Positions 1 through 6,666 of a stretch of DNA of 64,000 nt are shown piece by piece (position 1 is the first letter of the stretch; the number at the start of each line of letters is the position of its first letter). The DNA comes from Streptomyces sp. YS415. Lineage in GTDB: Bacteria; Actinomycetota; Actinomycetes; Streptomycetales; Streptomycetaceae. Position numbers and translations under genes: made by a program. The stretch spans positions 248,001-312,000 of the forward strand of contig NZ_JAMJFL010000004.1 in assembly GCF_023544665.1 (NCBI RefSeq), written 5' to 3'. The notes below the pieces were generated by a model. It made no database searches and was not told the origin of the DNA. It saw nothing but the letters and a program-made list of their open reading frames with translations.

Positions 1-1032
1 GGCGTACGCGGGCAGCAGGAAGCGGGGAGCCGCGTAGCCGATGAGGAACAGGTACGGCAGGGCGGCGGTGGCGGCGCAGGCGAGCGGGATCAGGGTGCGT
101 GCGGTGCGCCGGGCCCGTACGGCGATCACCAGCCCGACGGCGGCGAGCAGCGGCAGCAGGAACCACCAGACGCTGATCACCGGGTGGGGCAGGGGGCCGG
201 TGCACGGCCGGCACAGGGCACGTCCGACCAGCCCGCGCATCTGGTCGTCGACGGCAAAGTACCAGCCCAGGCCGCCCTGGACCCGGGAGGCCTCGGCCAG
301 CCGCTCGCGCAGCCCGCCGTAGGACGTGTACGCCTCGACCACCCAGGGGAGGGCACCGGCCAGCAGGCCCGCGGCGGTGACGAGGCCGAGCCGCCAGTGC
401 CGTAGGGCCGCGGCGGCGGCCAGCAGCGGGAGGCAGACCCAGACGGCGTCGGTCGGGCGCATCACCGCCATGAGCGCGGCGCCGGCCGCCACGCCCCACA
501 GGGCCCGCCGGTCGGGGCGGTCCGCGCTGCGGGCGCGCAGGAAGCAGCCGACGGCGAGGAGGGCACCGAAGGCGACCCAGAGGTTGGGCATGGCCTGGGG
601 AGCGTAGAAGAGGGTCACCCACAGGGAGGCGAACAGGGCGCCGCCGGCGGCCAGGACGCGGGCCGGGAACAGCCCTCGCCAGGCGCGCAGGGCGAGGAAG
701 AGGACGGCCCCCGAGAGCAGGGCGAGATACACCCTCAGCAGGCCGGTGGAGGACGACCAGGAGGCGACCGGGGCCACGAGGAGGGAGACGCCGCGGGCGC
801 GCGGGGCGCTGAAGAAGGCGGCCGGGGCCTGGTCGCCGACCTGGCTGACATAGACCGCCTCGTCCCAGCCCAGGCCCATGGTCGGCGACACGAGGAGGAG
901 TTGGGCGGCGGTGAAGGCGCCGGACACGGCCGCGAGCAGGACGGTGCCGCCGCTCCGCCGGGATCTGCCGGACACGGCCGCCGTCGCGCGTCGCCCCCTG
1001 CCGACGAGCATGGCGTTGCTGCCCTGGGCCAT
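1..1032 (-). CDS. GT39-like polytopic membrane glycosyltransferase, 3' part outside window
   Basis: The minus-strand frame from ATG at 1032 stays open to the left edge (344 codons; the stop lies outside). After a basic N-terminus comes a hydrophobic segment and then the motif GWDEAVYVSQ, the acidic DE..Y loop found after the first membrane helix in PMT/ArnT-type (GT39/GT83) lipid-linked sugar transferases. Several further hydrophobic segments follow (for example VWWFLLPLLAAVGLVIAV). The likely role is transfer of a sugar from a polyprenyl-phosphate carrier at the outer membrane face. It is divergent from the kinase gene at 1310. The family call is by motif and topology; the substrate is unknown. 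Confidence 0.7.
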   Translation of the reverse strand, partial: MAQGSNAMLVGRGRRATAAVSGRSRRSGGTVLLAAVSGAFTAAQLLLVSPTMGLGWDEAVYVSQVGDQAPAAFFSAPRARGVSLLVAPVASWSSSTGLLRVYLALLSGAVLFLALRAWRGLFPARVLAAGGALFASLWVTLFYAPQAMPNLWVAFGALLAVGCFLRARSADRPDRRALWGVAAGAALMAVMRPTDAVWVCLPLLAAAAALRHWRLGLVTAAGLLAGALPWVVEAYTSYGGLRERLAEASRVQGGLGWYFAVDDQMRGLVGRALCRPCTGPLPHPVISVWWFLLPLLAAVGLVIAVRARRTARTLIPLACAATAALPYLFLIGYAAPRFLLPAYA

Positions 1033-1054
1033 CGTCCACCCCTTACCGCTACGC

Positions 1055-1073
1055 GTCGTAGGACTGCTACGAC
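1055..1073. promoter_or_regulatory. Inverted repeat in divergent promoter region
   Basis: GTCGTAG (1055-1061) and CTACGAC (1067-1073) are perfect 7-bp arms around a 5-bp spacer. The repeat sits 23 bp upstream of the GT39-like gene's start. The rest of the 277-bp divergent region (1033-1309) shows no other clear element. It could be an operator; no regulator is assigned. Confidence 0.35.
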
Positions 1074-1309
1074 CCCCCAGCCCGGCGGGCCGGTGCCGAC
1101 AGCCGGGGAAACGGAGAAAACAGGGACAAACTAACGCTGTGGCGATCGGAGCGCAGCGCTGAGATCGGCCAGGTGCGCAATCCCGCCCCGCCCGCTTCTC
1201 ACACCCCATGGCACACCCCCTTCCTCCCTCACCATGGCTACTGCCCCGTCGGGCGCGAGTCATCGGCGGCGGGCGGCGCCCGGTGGAGGGTGGATGGCAC
1301 ACTCCTCGC

Positions 1310-1972
1310 GTGCCGCAGACATTCGACGACCTCCTCGCCCGGGCCCGCTCGCTGACGTCCTCCGGCCGCCGCGCGATCCTCGGCATCGCGGGCAGTCCCG
1401 GCGCGGGCAAGACCACGCTCGCCGAGCACCTGGTACGGCGGCTGAACGGTTGCGGGGCTCCCTGGGCCGTCCACGTCCCCATGGACGGCTTCCACCTCGC
1501 CGACGCCGAGCTGGACCGGCTGGGTCTGCGCGACCGCAAAGGCGCACCGGACACCTTCGACGCGGCGGGATACGCGGCGCTGCTGCGGCGCCTGCGCGAG
1601 GAGGCGGACGAGGACGTGGTGTACGCCCCCGGCTTCGAGCGGGTCCTGGAGCAGCCGGTCGCGGGCATGATCCCGGTACCGCCCACGGCCCGCCTGGTGG
1701 TGACCGAGGGCAACTACCTGCTGCTGGGGACGGGCGCCTGGGCCCGGGTACGCCCCCAGTTGGACGAGGTGTGGTTCTGCGACCAGGACGAGGACGAACG
1801 GCTGCTCCGCCTGATCGCCCGCCACGAGGAGTTCGGCAAGAGCCACGAGGAAGCGGTGGCCTGGGTGCTGCGGACGGACCAGCGCAACGCCGCATTGGTG
1901 GCGGGGACGCGGGGGCGGGCGGATCTGGTGGTGCCCGCCGGGGCGGTGCCGGGGGTGGAGGCGGGGGCCTGA
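1310..1972 (+). CDS. Uridine kinase-like P-loop nucleoside/nucleotide kinase
   Basis: A 220-residue protein starting at GTG 1310; in-frame codons upstream look non-coding and proline/arginine-rich. Walker A is GSPGAGKT at residues 28-35. A substrate-binding segment VPMDGFHLADAEL follows near residue 57, then TEGNYLLLG and a DQDEDERLLRLIARH lid-like segment near the C-terminus. This order is typical of the uridine kinase/pantothenate kinase/phosphoribulokinase superfamily, in the group annotated as 'nucleoside/nucleotide kinase family' (FrcK/YfdP-like). It probably phosphorylates a small hydroxylated metabolite such as a sugar or nucleoside. It is transcribed alone, divergent from the membrane transferase. 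Confidence 0.75.
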   Translation: MPQTFDDLLARARSLTSSGRRAILGIAGSPGAGKTTLAEHLVRRLNGCGAPWAVHVPMDGFHLADAELDRLGLRDRKGAPDTFDAAGYAALLRRLREEADEDVVYAPGFERVLEQPVAGMIPVPPTARLVVTEGNYLLLGTGAWARVRPQLDEVWFCDQDEDERLLRLIARHEEFGKSHEEAVAWVLRTDQRNAALVAGTRGRADLVVPAGAVPGVEAGA

Positions 1973-2113
1973 GGCGCCCATTTCGGGAGGGTGTCATGCG
2001 TCCCAAACTTCACGCCGAAACGTCTCATATACCGACATTTCGACCCCCCAGACCCTCGTGTGAGCCAAACTGCAACACAACCGATGGCCGCGCTGGGTAC
2101 ATACTGGGGAGCA

Positions 2114-2335
2114 ATGACAAAGCATGCTGCTCCGAAGCGTCATCTGCCCACCAGCCCTTTCAAGGCCCCGGTGGCACCGGCTCCCAAGCACTTCGCCGTG
2201 GGTGACCAGGTCACCCACGACGTCTACGGCCTCGGCCGGGTGATCGGCATCGAGGACGGAATCGCGGCCCTCGTGGATTTCGGCTCCGCGCAAATGCGGA
2301 TCTTGAGCCCGTACTCCAAGATGACCAAGCTCTAG
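2114..2335 (+). CDS. Small Tudor/CarD-like domain protein (73 aa)
   Basis: It starts at ATG 2114, with GGGGAG just upstream and a CATACT -10-like box at 2100-2105. The N-terminal 30 residues are basic and proline-rich. The rest, VGDQVTHDVYGLGRVIGIED...ALVDFGSAQMRILSPYSKM, resembles the small beta-barrel Tudor/SH3-like domains at the C-terminus of UvrD/PcrA helicases and in CarD-type RNA polymerase-binding proteins. That suggests a role in contacting RNA polymerase or a helicase, but this is inferred from fold-like similarity only. A strong hairpin follows the stop, so it is probably monocistronic. Confidence 0.6.
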   Translation: MTKHAAPKRHLPTSPFKAPVAPAPKHFAVGDQVTHDVYGLGRVIGIEDGIAALVDFGSAQMRILSPYSKMTKL

Positions 2336-2361
2336 GACCGCCGTGCCCGTGCACGGCATGC

Positions 2362-2381
2362 CAGGCCCCTTTGGGGGCCTG
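2362..2381 (+). terminator. Hairpin after the Tudor-like gene
   Basis: CAGGCCCC (2362-2369) pairs with GGGGCCTG (2374-2381) over a 4-nt loop, 26 bp after the stop codon. There is no U-tract, as is usual for terminators in very GC-rich actinobacteria. Confidence 0.6.
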
Positions 2382-2401
2382 TACCGAAAGAGAGACCTCT
2401 C

Positions 2402-2584
2402 ATCGACCTGACCTCGCTGTTCTCCTCGCTGGAAGGGCAGACTCGCAGCTCCACCGCGGCACTGCCCCCTCCCACGACCAATCCCTTCCAGTCCCCGGAC
2501 TTCGGGGAGGACGAGACCGCGCAGCTCTCGGATGCCCAGGCACCCGAACCGGGCAGGCGCGGCGCGGGGACCGAGGCAGCCTGA
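2402..2584 (+). CDS. Possible 60-codon ORF without a canonical start codon
   Basis: Between two hairpins an open frame runs from ATC 2402 to TGA 2582-2584 with about 85 percent G/C at third positions, a coding-like profile. It would encode an acidic, proline/serine-rich peptide beginning IDLTSLFSSLEGQ. No in-frame ATG, GTG or TTG exists between the TAG stop of the preceding gene (same frame) and this segment. A purine-rich GAAAGAGAGA precedes the ATC. An alternative ATG at 2358 in another frame gives only a 17-codon peptide. Options are an ATC start, a damaged gene with a lost start, a frameshift, or a non-coding RNA. I recognise no family. Confidence 0.3.
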   Translation: MDLTSLFSSLEGQTRSSTAALPPPTTNPFQSPDFGEDETAQLSDAQAPEPGRRGAGTEAA

Positions 2585-2613
2585 GCTCCACCGGTTCTCC
2601 CGCACCACGAGGC

Positions 2614-2639
2614 AGCCCCAGGCCCTTAGGTCTGGGGCT
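2614..2639 (+). terminator. Hairpin closing the 2.4-kb small transcript unit
   Basis: AGCCCCAG (2614-2621) pairs with CTGGGGCT (2632-2639), with a partly paired 10-nt interior and TTCT following. It lies 30 bp after the TGA of the small open frame, so the segment 2382-2640 is bounded by terminators on both sides. Confidence 0.55.
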
Positions 2640-2760
2640 TCTCACATGGCGCCGAGTACGGGAGACCGCTCGCCGGGCTGAACCGCGACCGGCTGCGTGC
2701 CGTATCCCTCCACGGACGCGGTGACGGACCCGGTGACGAGAGCTGAGGCACAGTAGGCGG

Positions 2761-4428
2761 ATGACGGCACGCCAGCTCCTGGAGACCCGCCCCGCGGCCC
2801 CTGACGTGCCGCGACCGGCCCGCCGGCCCTGGCTCCTGCCGCTCCTGGTGGCCGTCCTGCTCGCCCAGATGGCGGTGGCCATGGTGACGACGGCCGTGCG
2901 GCAGACGCCGACCATCGACGAACCGGTCTACGTGGGCACCGCCGCCGTCTACCTCCATGAGCACAGCCTGCGCCTCAACCCGGAACATCCCCCGCTGGGC
3001 AAACTGGTCGTGGCGGCCGGGGTGGCGCTCGCCGATCCGCACTACGACGTCTCCTTCGAGGGCGACCAGGGCGAGGTCGGGCGGCATCTGCTGTACGAGT
3101 CGGGCAACGACCCCTGGCGGTTGATGCTGTTCGCGCGCCTGCCGGTGATCGTGCTGACGCTGCTGTTCGGGCTGGTGGTGTTCGCCTTCGCGCGGGAACT
3201 GGCCGGTCCGGTGGCCGCGTTGACCGCCCTGGCCCTGTACTGCTTCTCCCCCGACCTCATCGCGCACGGCTCGCTGGCGACGCTGGACGTGCCGGCGGCG
3301 GGCTTCCTGCTGACGTCGGCGTGGCTGCTGTGGCGGGCGCGCCTGCGGCCCCGGCGGTACCTCCCCCTCGCCGGCGTGGCGCTCGGGGCGGCGCTGGCCA
3401 CGAAGATGAGCGCGCTGCCCGCGGTGCCGGTGCTGATGGCTCTCGCGGCGGTGTCGGCGGGGTGCGCGGCATCGGGGCTCCGGCGGCGGGTGGCGCTCGG
3501 TCGGGCCGTCGCGGGCGCGGGAGTGGTGCTGCTGGCCGCGGTGGCCGTCGTATGGGCCACGTACCTGATGGTCGATCCGCGGCTGCGCTGGGCGCCGGAG
3601 CAGGCCGTGCCCGCGGTGCACGGGCCCCGGGGCCTGGTCGTCGAGCTGCTGCCGTTCCCGGAGGCGTACCGGGACGGGATGCGGATCCAGTTCGCCTTCG
3701 AGAACCAGCGATGGCAGGGGTTCCTGTTCGGGCGGCTCTACACCGGCTCGCTCTGGTACTACCTGCCGGCCGCGCTGCTGGTGAAGACACCGCTCGGGAT
3801 GCTGGCGCTGTGGGTCGCGGGCGCTGCGGCGGTCCTCGCGGTACGGCGCTGGCGGCCCGCCGCCCCGTACCTGCTCGTGCCCACGGCGGTGCTGCTGGCC
3901 GCGGCCATGCAGGGCTCGCGCGACTTCGGGACGCGATACGCCGTGTTCGTGCCGATGTTCCTTGCCGTGGCGGCCGGTTGCGTGCCGGCCCTGGGCAGCG
4001 GCCGGGTGCGGGTGCGCGCGGCGGTCGTCACGGTGATCGCGGTGGCGTTCGTGGCGGTCAGCTCGCTGCGGACGTTCCCCTACTATCTGCCGTACTCCAA
4101 CGAGGCGTTCGGCGGGCCGGCGAAGACCCGTCTGCGGCTGCACGACGCCGCCGTGGACTGGGGGCAGGACCTGGGGCGGCTGGCGGACCGGCTGCGCGAA
4201 CGGTACCGGGGCGAGCGGATCTGGCTCGTCTACAAGGGCAGCGGGGTGCCGTCCTTCTACGGCATCGAGGCCACCGATCCGCGGACGGTGCCCCCTCGGG
4301 AGGTCCGCGGGCTGCTGGTCGTGTCCAACACGTCGGTGGCCAAGGCGACCGGCAGGCTGGCCGAGTTGATCGACAGCAGTCGTCCGATCGACACGGTCGG
4401 CCATTCGATCACCATCTATCGCCGGTGA
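2761..4428 (+). CDS. GT39/ArnT-like polytopic membrane glycosyltransferase (555 aa)
   Basis: About 27 residues precede the first hydrophobic helix. Next comes the acidic loop motif PTIDEPVYVGTAAVYLHE followed by NPEHPPLGKLVVA, which matches the DE and HPPLGK signatures of PMT/ArnT-type enzymes. Around a dozen hydrophobic segments fill the middle, and the C-terminal ~130 residues form a soluble domain. The expected activity is transfer of a polyprenyl-phosphate-linked sugar on the outer face of the membrane. There is no linked acceptor gene. It is the second GT39-type protein in the first 5 kb; the two differ in sequence and are not a duplication. Confidence 0.8.
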   Translation: MTARQLLETRPAAPDVPRPARRPWLLPLLVAVLLAQMAVAMVTTAVRQTPTIDEPVYVGTAAVYLHEHSLRLNPEHPPLGKLVVAAGVALADPHYDVSFEGDQGEVGRHLLYESGNDPWRLMLFARLPVIVLTLLFGLVVFAFARELAGPVAALTALALYCFSPDLIAHGSLATLDVPAAGFLLTSAWLLWRARLRPRRYLPLAGVALGAALATKMSALPAVPVLMALAAVSAGCAASGLRRRVALGRAVAGAGVVLLAAVAVVWATYLMVDPRLRWAPEQAVPAVHGPRGLVVELLPFPEAYRDGMRIQFAFENQRWQGFLFGRLYTGSLWYYLPAALLVKTPLGMLALWVAGAAAVLAVRRWRPAAPYLLVPTAVLLAAAMQGSRDFGTRYAVFVPMFLAVAAGCVPALGSGRVRVRAAVVTVIAVAFVAVSSLRTFPYYLPYSNEAFGGPAKTRLRLHDAAVDWGQDLGRLADRLRERYRGERIWLVYKGSGVPSFYGIEATDPRTVPPREVRGLLVVSNTSVAKATGRLAELIDSSRPIDTVGHSITIYRR

Positions 4429-4570
4429 GCGTGCCGATCGTTCCGGCCTGCCCCGCGCGCCGGTCGCGGCGCATGCGCTTTCTGTTCTCTCCTTGCAGGC
4501 TCTCAACCTCCTGGTCAGCACCGCGTGTGGGCTATGTTGAGGCACTGTGGAAGACAAAGGAGGCGCACCG

Positions 4571-5488
4571 GTGCCATCGCCGCAGCAGGCACGCGCACAG
4601 GCATCCGCGATCACCTCGGGAAAAACCGCCGCAGAGGTGGAGGCGTCCCCGACTTCCCAGCTCCGAGCGCTCTTCGACGGCCCTCATCTGTCCCCGGGGC
4701 AGCGGCGCATCGCCCAGTACCTGATCGAGAACATCACCGAGGCCGCATTCCTGTCGATCACCGATCTCGCCGAGCGGGTCGGGGTCAGCCAGCCCTCGGT
4801 CACCCGCTTCGCCGGCGCGGTCGGCTTCAGCGGTTACCCGGCACTGCGGGAGAAGCTCCAGTCGATCGCGCTCGGCGCCCTGGCCGGGGGCGCGGCGGAG
4901 GAGAACAGCAGCAACGAACTCCAGGCGGCCGTCGACGCCGAGATCGACAACCTGGAGAACCTGCGGCGCGACTTCGGCAACCCCGACCAGGTCATCCAGG
5001 TCGGCCGCGAGCTGTCCCGCTCGACCCCGCTGACCCTGCTGGGCCTGCGCATCTCGGCGTCGCTCGCCGAGTACTTCGCCTACGCGGCGCGCCGCATCCA
5101 CCCCGACGTCCGGCTGGTGACCCGGGGCGGCAGCGTCGCCTACGACGCGCTGCTGCAGTCGCGCGAGGCGGGCGGCACCTGGGTTCTGGCGTTCTCGATG
5201 CCGCGGCACGCGCAGGAGACGCTCACGGCCGTGCGGGTGGCGCGCAGCGCCGGGCTCCGGGTCGCCCTCGTCACCGATCTGGCGCTCGGGCCGGTGGCCG
5301 ACGCGGCCGACGTCGTCTTCGCCACCGGCACCGGATCACGGCTGGTCTTCGACTCCTACGCCGCGCCGGGCGTCATGGCCGCGGCGCTGCTCCAGGCCAT
5401 GACCGACGCCGACCCCGAGCGCACCCAGGCCCGGCTCGAGGACTACGAGCAGATCTCCGACCAGCACCAGTTCTTCCTCCGGGACTGA
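4571..5488 (+). CDS. MurR/RpiR-family transcriptional regulator with SIS domain
   Basis: GTG 4571 is preferred because AAAGGAGG (4556-4563) is ideally spaced. An in-frame GTG at 4547, placed 9 bp after a TATGTT -10-like box (4533-4538), could start a leaderless form 8 residues longer. The N-terminal RpiR helix-turn-helix includes FLSITDLAERVGVSQPSVTRF (about residues 58-78, quoted in two overlapping parts: FLSITDLAERV and GVSQPSVTRF). The C-terminal half has the SIS sugar-phosphate-binding fold. Such regulators sense phosphosugars and control sugar catabolism genes. The nearby polysaccharide lyase is a plausible but unproven target. Confidence 0.85.
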   Translation: MPSPQQARAQASAITSGKTAAEVEASPTSQLRALFDGPHLSPGQRRIAQYLIENITEAAFLSITDLAERVGVSQPSVTRFAGAVGFSGYPALREKLQSIALGALAGGAAEENSSNELQAAVDAEIDNLENLRRDFGNPDQVIQVGRELSRSTPLTLLGLRISASLAEYFAYAARRIHPDVRLVTRGGSVAYDALLQSREAGGTWVLAFSMPRHAQETLTAVRVARSAGLRVALVTDLALGPVADAADVVFATGTGSRLVFDSYAAPGVMAAALLQAMTDADPERTQARLEDYEQISDQHQFFLRD

Positions 5489-5850
5489 CCGGGCCGGCCG
5501 CCCACCGGCCCCTTCCCGCACCCTCGCCAAACCGTGCCACAGGGGCAGCATCCGCCTCTTTTCGAGCATGAATGTTTTCATACGTCTTGCAAACCGGTCG
5601 GCATATATAAATACTGCTCCACGCCGCACCGCCCGCGGCAAGCCGATGGTCCGCTTCGCGCACGTCTCCCCATCCGCCGTGTGCACGCCGTCGGCCCCGC
5701 GGGCTCCGCGACGGGCACCCGCAGCCGCCGTCTCCTACCCGCGTCGGCGCCCAGGGTGCTCGGCCGGGCGGTCCCGGTCATCCCCTAGGCCGGGGCCGCC
5801 CCGACCTCGTCGGACCACCCTCACGACGCCGCACACCGGAAGCGATCACC
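5489..5850. other. 362-bp intergenic region with unusually AT-rich promoter-like segment
   Basis: A hairpin lies directly after the RpiR stop. The stretch 5566-5612 is much richer in A/T than its surroundings. It holds the 13-mer TGTTTTCATACGT (5573-5585), TTGCAA (5587-5592) and, 17 bp on, AATACT inside ATATATAAATACT, which together could be a vegetative promoter. If so, the next gene has a leader of about 230 nt. I see no convincing small ORF in 5620-5850. Confidence 0.4.
5491..5511 (+). terminator. Short hairpin after RpiR gene
   Basis: GGGCCGG (5491-5497) pairs with CCGGCCC (5505-5511) over a 7-nt loop, beginning 2 bp after the stop codon. Confidence 0.4.
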
Positions 5851-6216
5851 ATGACCCTGATGACCACGCGGATCACGTCGGACTGGCCCTGCCAGGTCAA
5901 GGCCCCCGGCACCTACGACTGGGAGCGCTCGGCCGCCAAGTGGCTGCGCGAACTGGTGCCGGCCCGCTACGCCAGCTACCCCGCGCTGATCCGCCACCCC
6001 GTGCTCCTCGCCCGCCATGCCCAGCTCCAGGTCCAGCAGGAGATCCGGGTCGCCCGCACCGCGCTGCAGACCGCGCGCGCCGACCTTCCCGGCCTCGGCA
6101 TGCCGGAGTCGGTCATCGAGCACACGATCAAGCTGTACGCGGCGGAAGTCATGCAGCTGCAGCACATCGCGCGCAGCGTCCGGGCGGTCTCCCAGGCCCT
6201 GGCGGAGCGCCGCTGA
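5851..6216 (+). CDS. Conserved-looking hypothetical protein (121 aa)
   Basis: Starts at ATG 5851 with only a weak GGAAG upstream; ATG 5860 is an alternative. The protein has no signal peptide or membrane helix. The N-terminal part is rich in Trp, Tyr and basic residues (GTYDWERSAAKWLRELVPARYASY). The C-terminal two-thirds looks alpha-helical and probably coiled-coil-forming (LQVQQEIRVARTALQTARADL and a long helix up to the end). I do not recognise the family. It has its own upstream region and faces the small minus-strand ORF at 6230. Confidence 0.55.
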   Translation: MTLMTTRITSDWPCQVKAPGTYDWERSAAKWLRELVPARYASYPALIRHPVLLARHAQLQVQQEIRVARTALQTARADLPGLGMPESVIEHTIKLYAAEVMQLQHIARSVRAVSQALAERR

Positions 6217-6229
6217 CGCCCGTCCCCGG

Positions 6230-6331
6230 TCAGTCGTCGTGGCGGTGCCGCCAGTACCAGACGGCGCCCACGGCGAAGGCCAGCAGGAACAGGACGGGCA
6301 GCACCAGGCCCGGGATGCGGGAGCCGTTCAT
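6230..6331 (-). CDS. Possible 33-aa single-helix membrane peptide
   Basis: From ATG 6331 the frame encodes MNGSRIPGLVLPVLF..., one clean hydrophobic helix of about 20 residues, and ends in a basic/acidic tail WYWRHRHDD. It has the shape of a bacterial single-pass small membrane protein. No clear ribosome binding site precedes this ATG, and the frame stays open upstream through low-complexity Arg/Gly/Pro codons, so the start is uncertain. It converges with the gene ending at 6216. Confidence 0.35.
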   Translation of the reverse strand: MNGSRIPGLVLPVLFLLAFAVGAVWYWRHRHDD

Positions 6332-6605
6332 CGGGAGGGCCTTCGGGTCGGAGCGGGCCGGGCGCCGGGTGCGCGGGGCCCGCTGCCCATGCTGACGCCC
6401 GCCGCCCTGCTCGCCGCGCCGTTTTCCGTACCCCTTGCCCGGCGTTCGAGGGGGCCGACCGCAGCGCGTCAGGTGCCGAACGCCGCCGTGCGGGACTCCA
6501 GTGCGAGGCGGGTGCCGTCGCCTCGGACCCGCGCCGACCATGAAGCCGAGTGTTACGGGACAGCCTCCCCCGGAGTCAGCCACCCCTCCCCCACGAAACG
6601 ATCGG

Positions 6606-6637
6606 AACGCTCAATTCAGCCAGAGTTATTGAGCGTT
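6606..6637. promoter_or_regulatory. Perfect 10-bp inverted repeat upstream of the lyase gene
   Basis: AACGCTCAAT (6606-6615) and ATTGAGCGTT (6628-6637) flank a 12-bp spacer, 30-60 bp before the lyase start. The symmetry continues outward: GATC follows the right arm (6638-6642 region) and precedes the left arm, with one extra base on the left. It is a good candidate operator for a carbohydrate-responsive repressor controlling the lyase. The intervening region 6332-6605 holds nothing else I can name. Confidence 0.55.
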
Positions 6638-6666
6638 TGATCGATGTCGTGCTAGAAACCGCCGTC

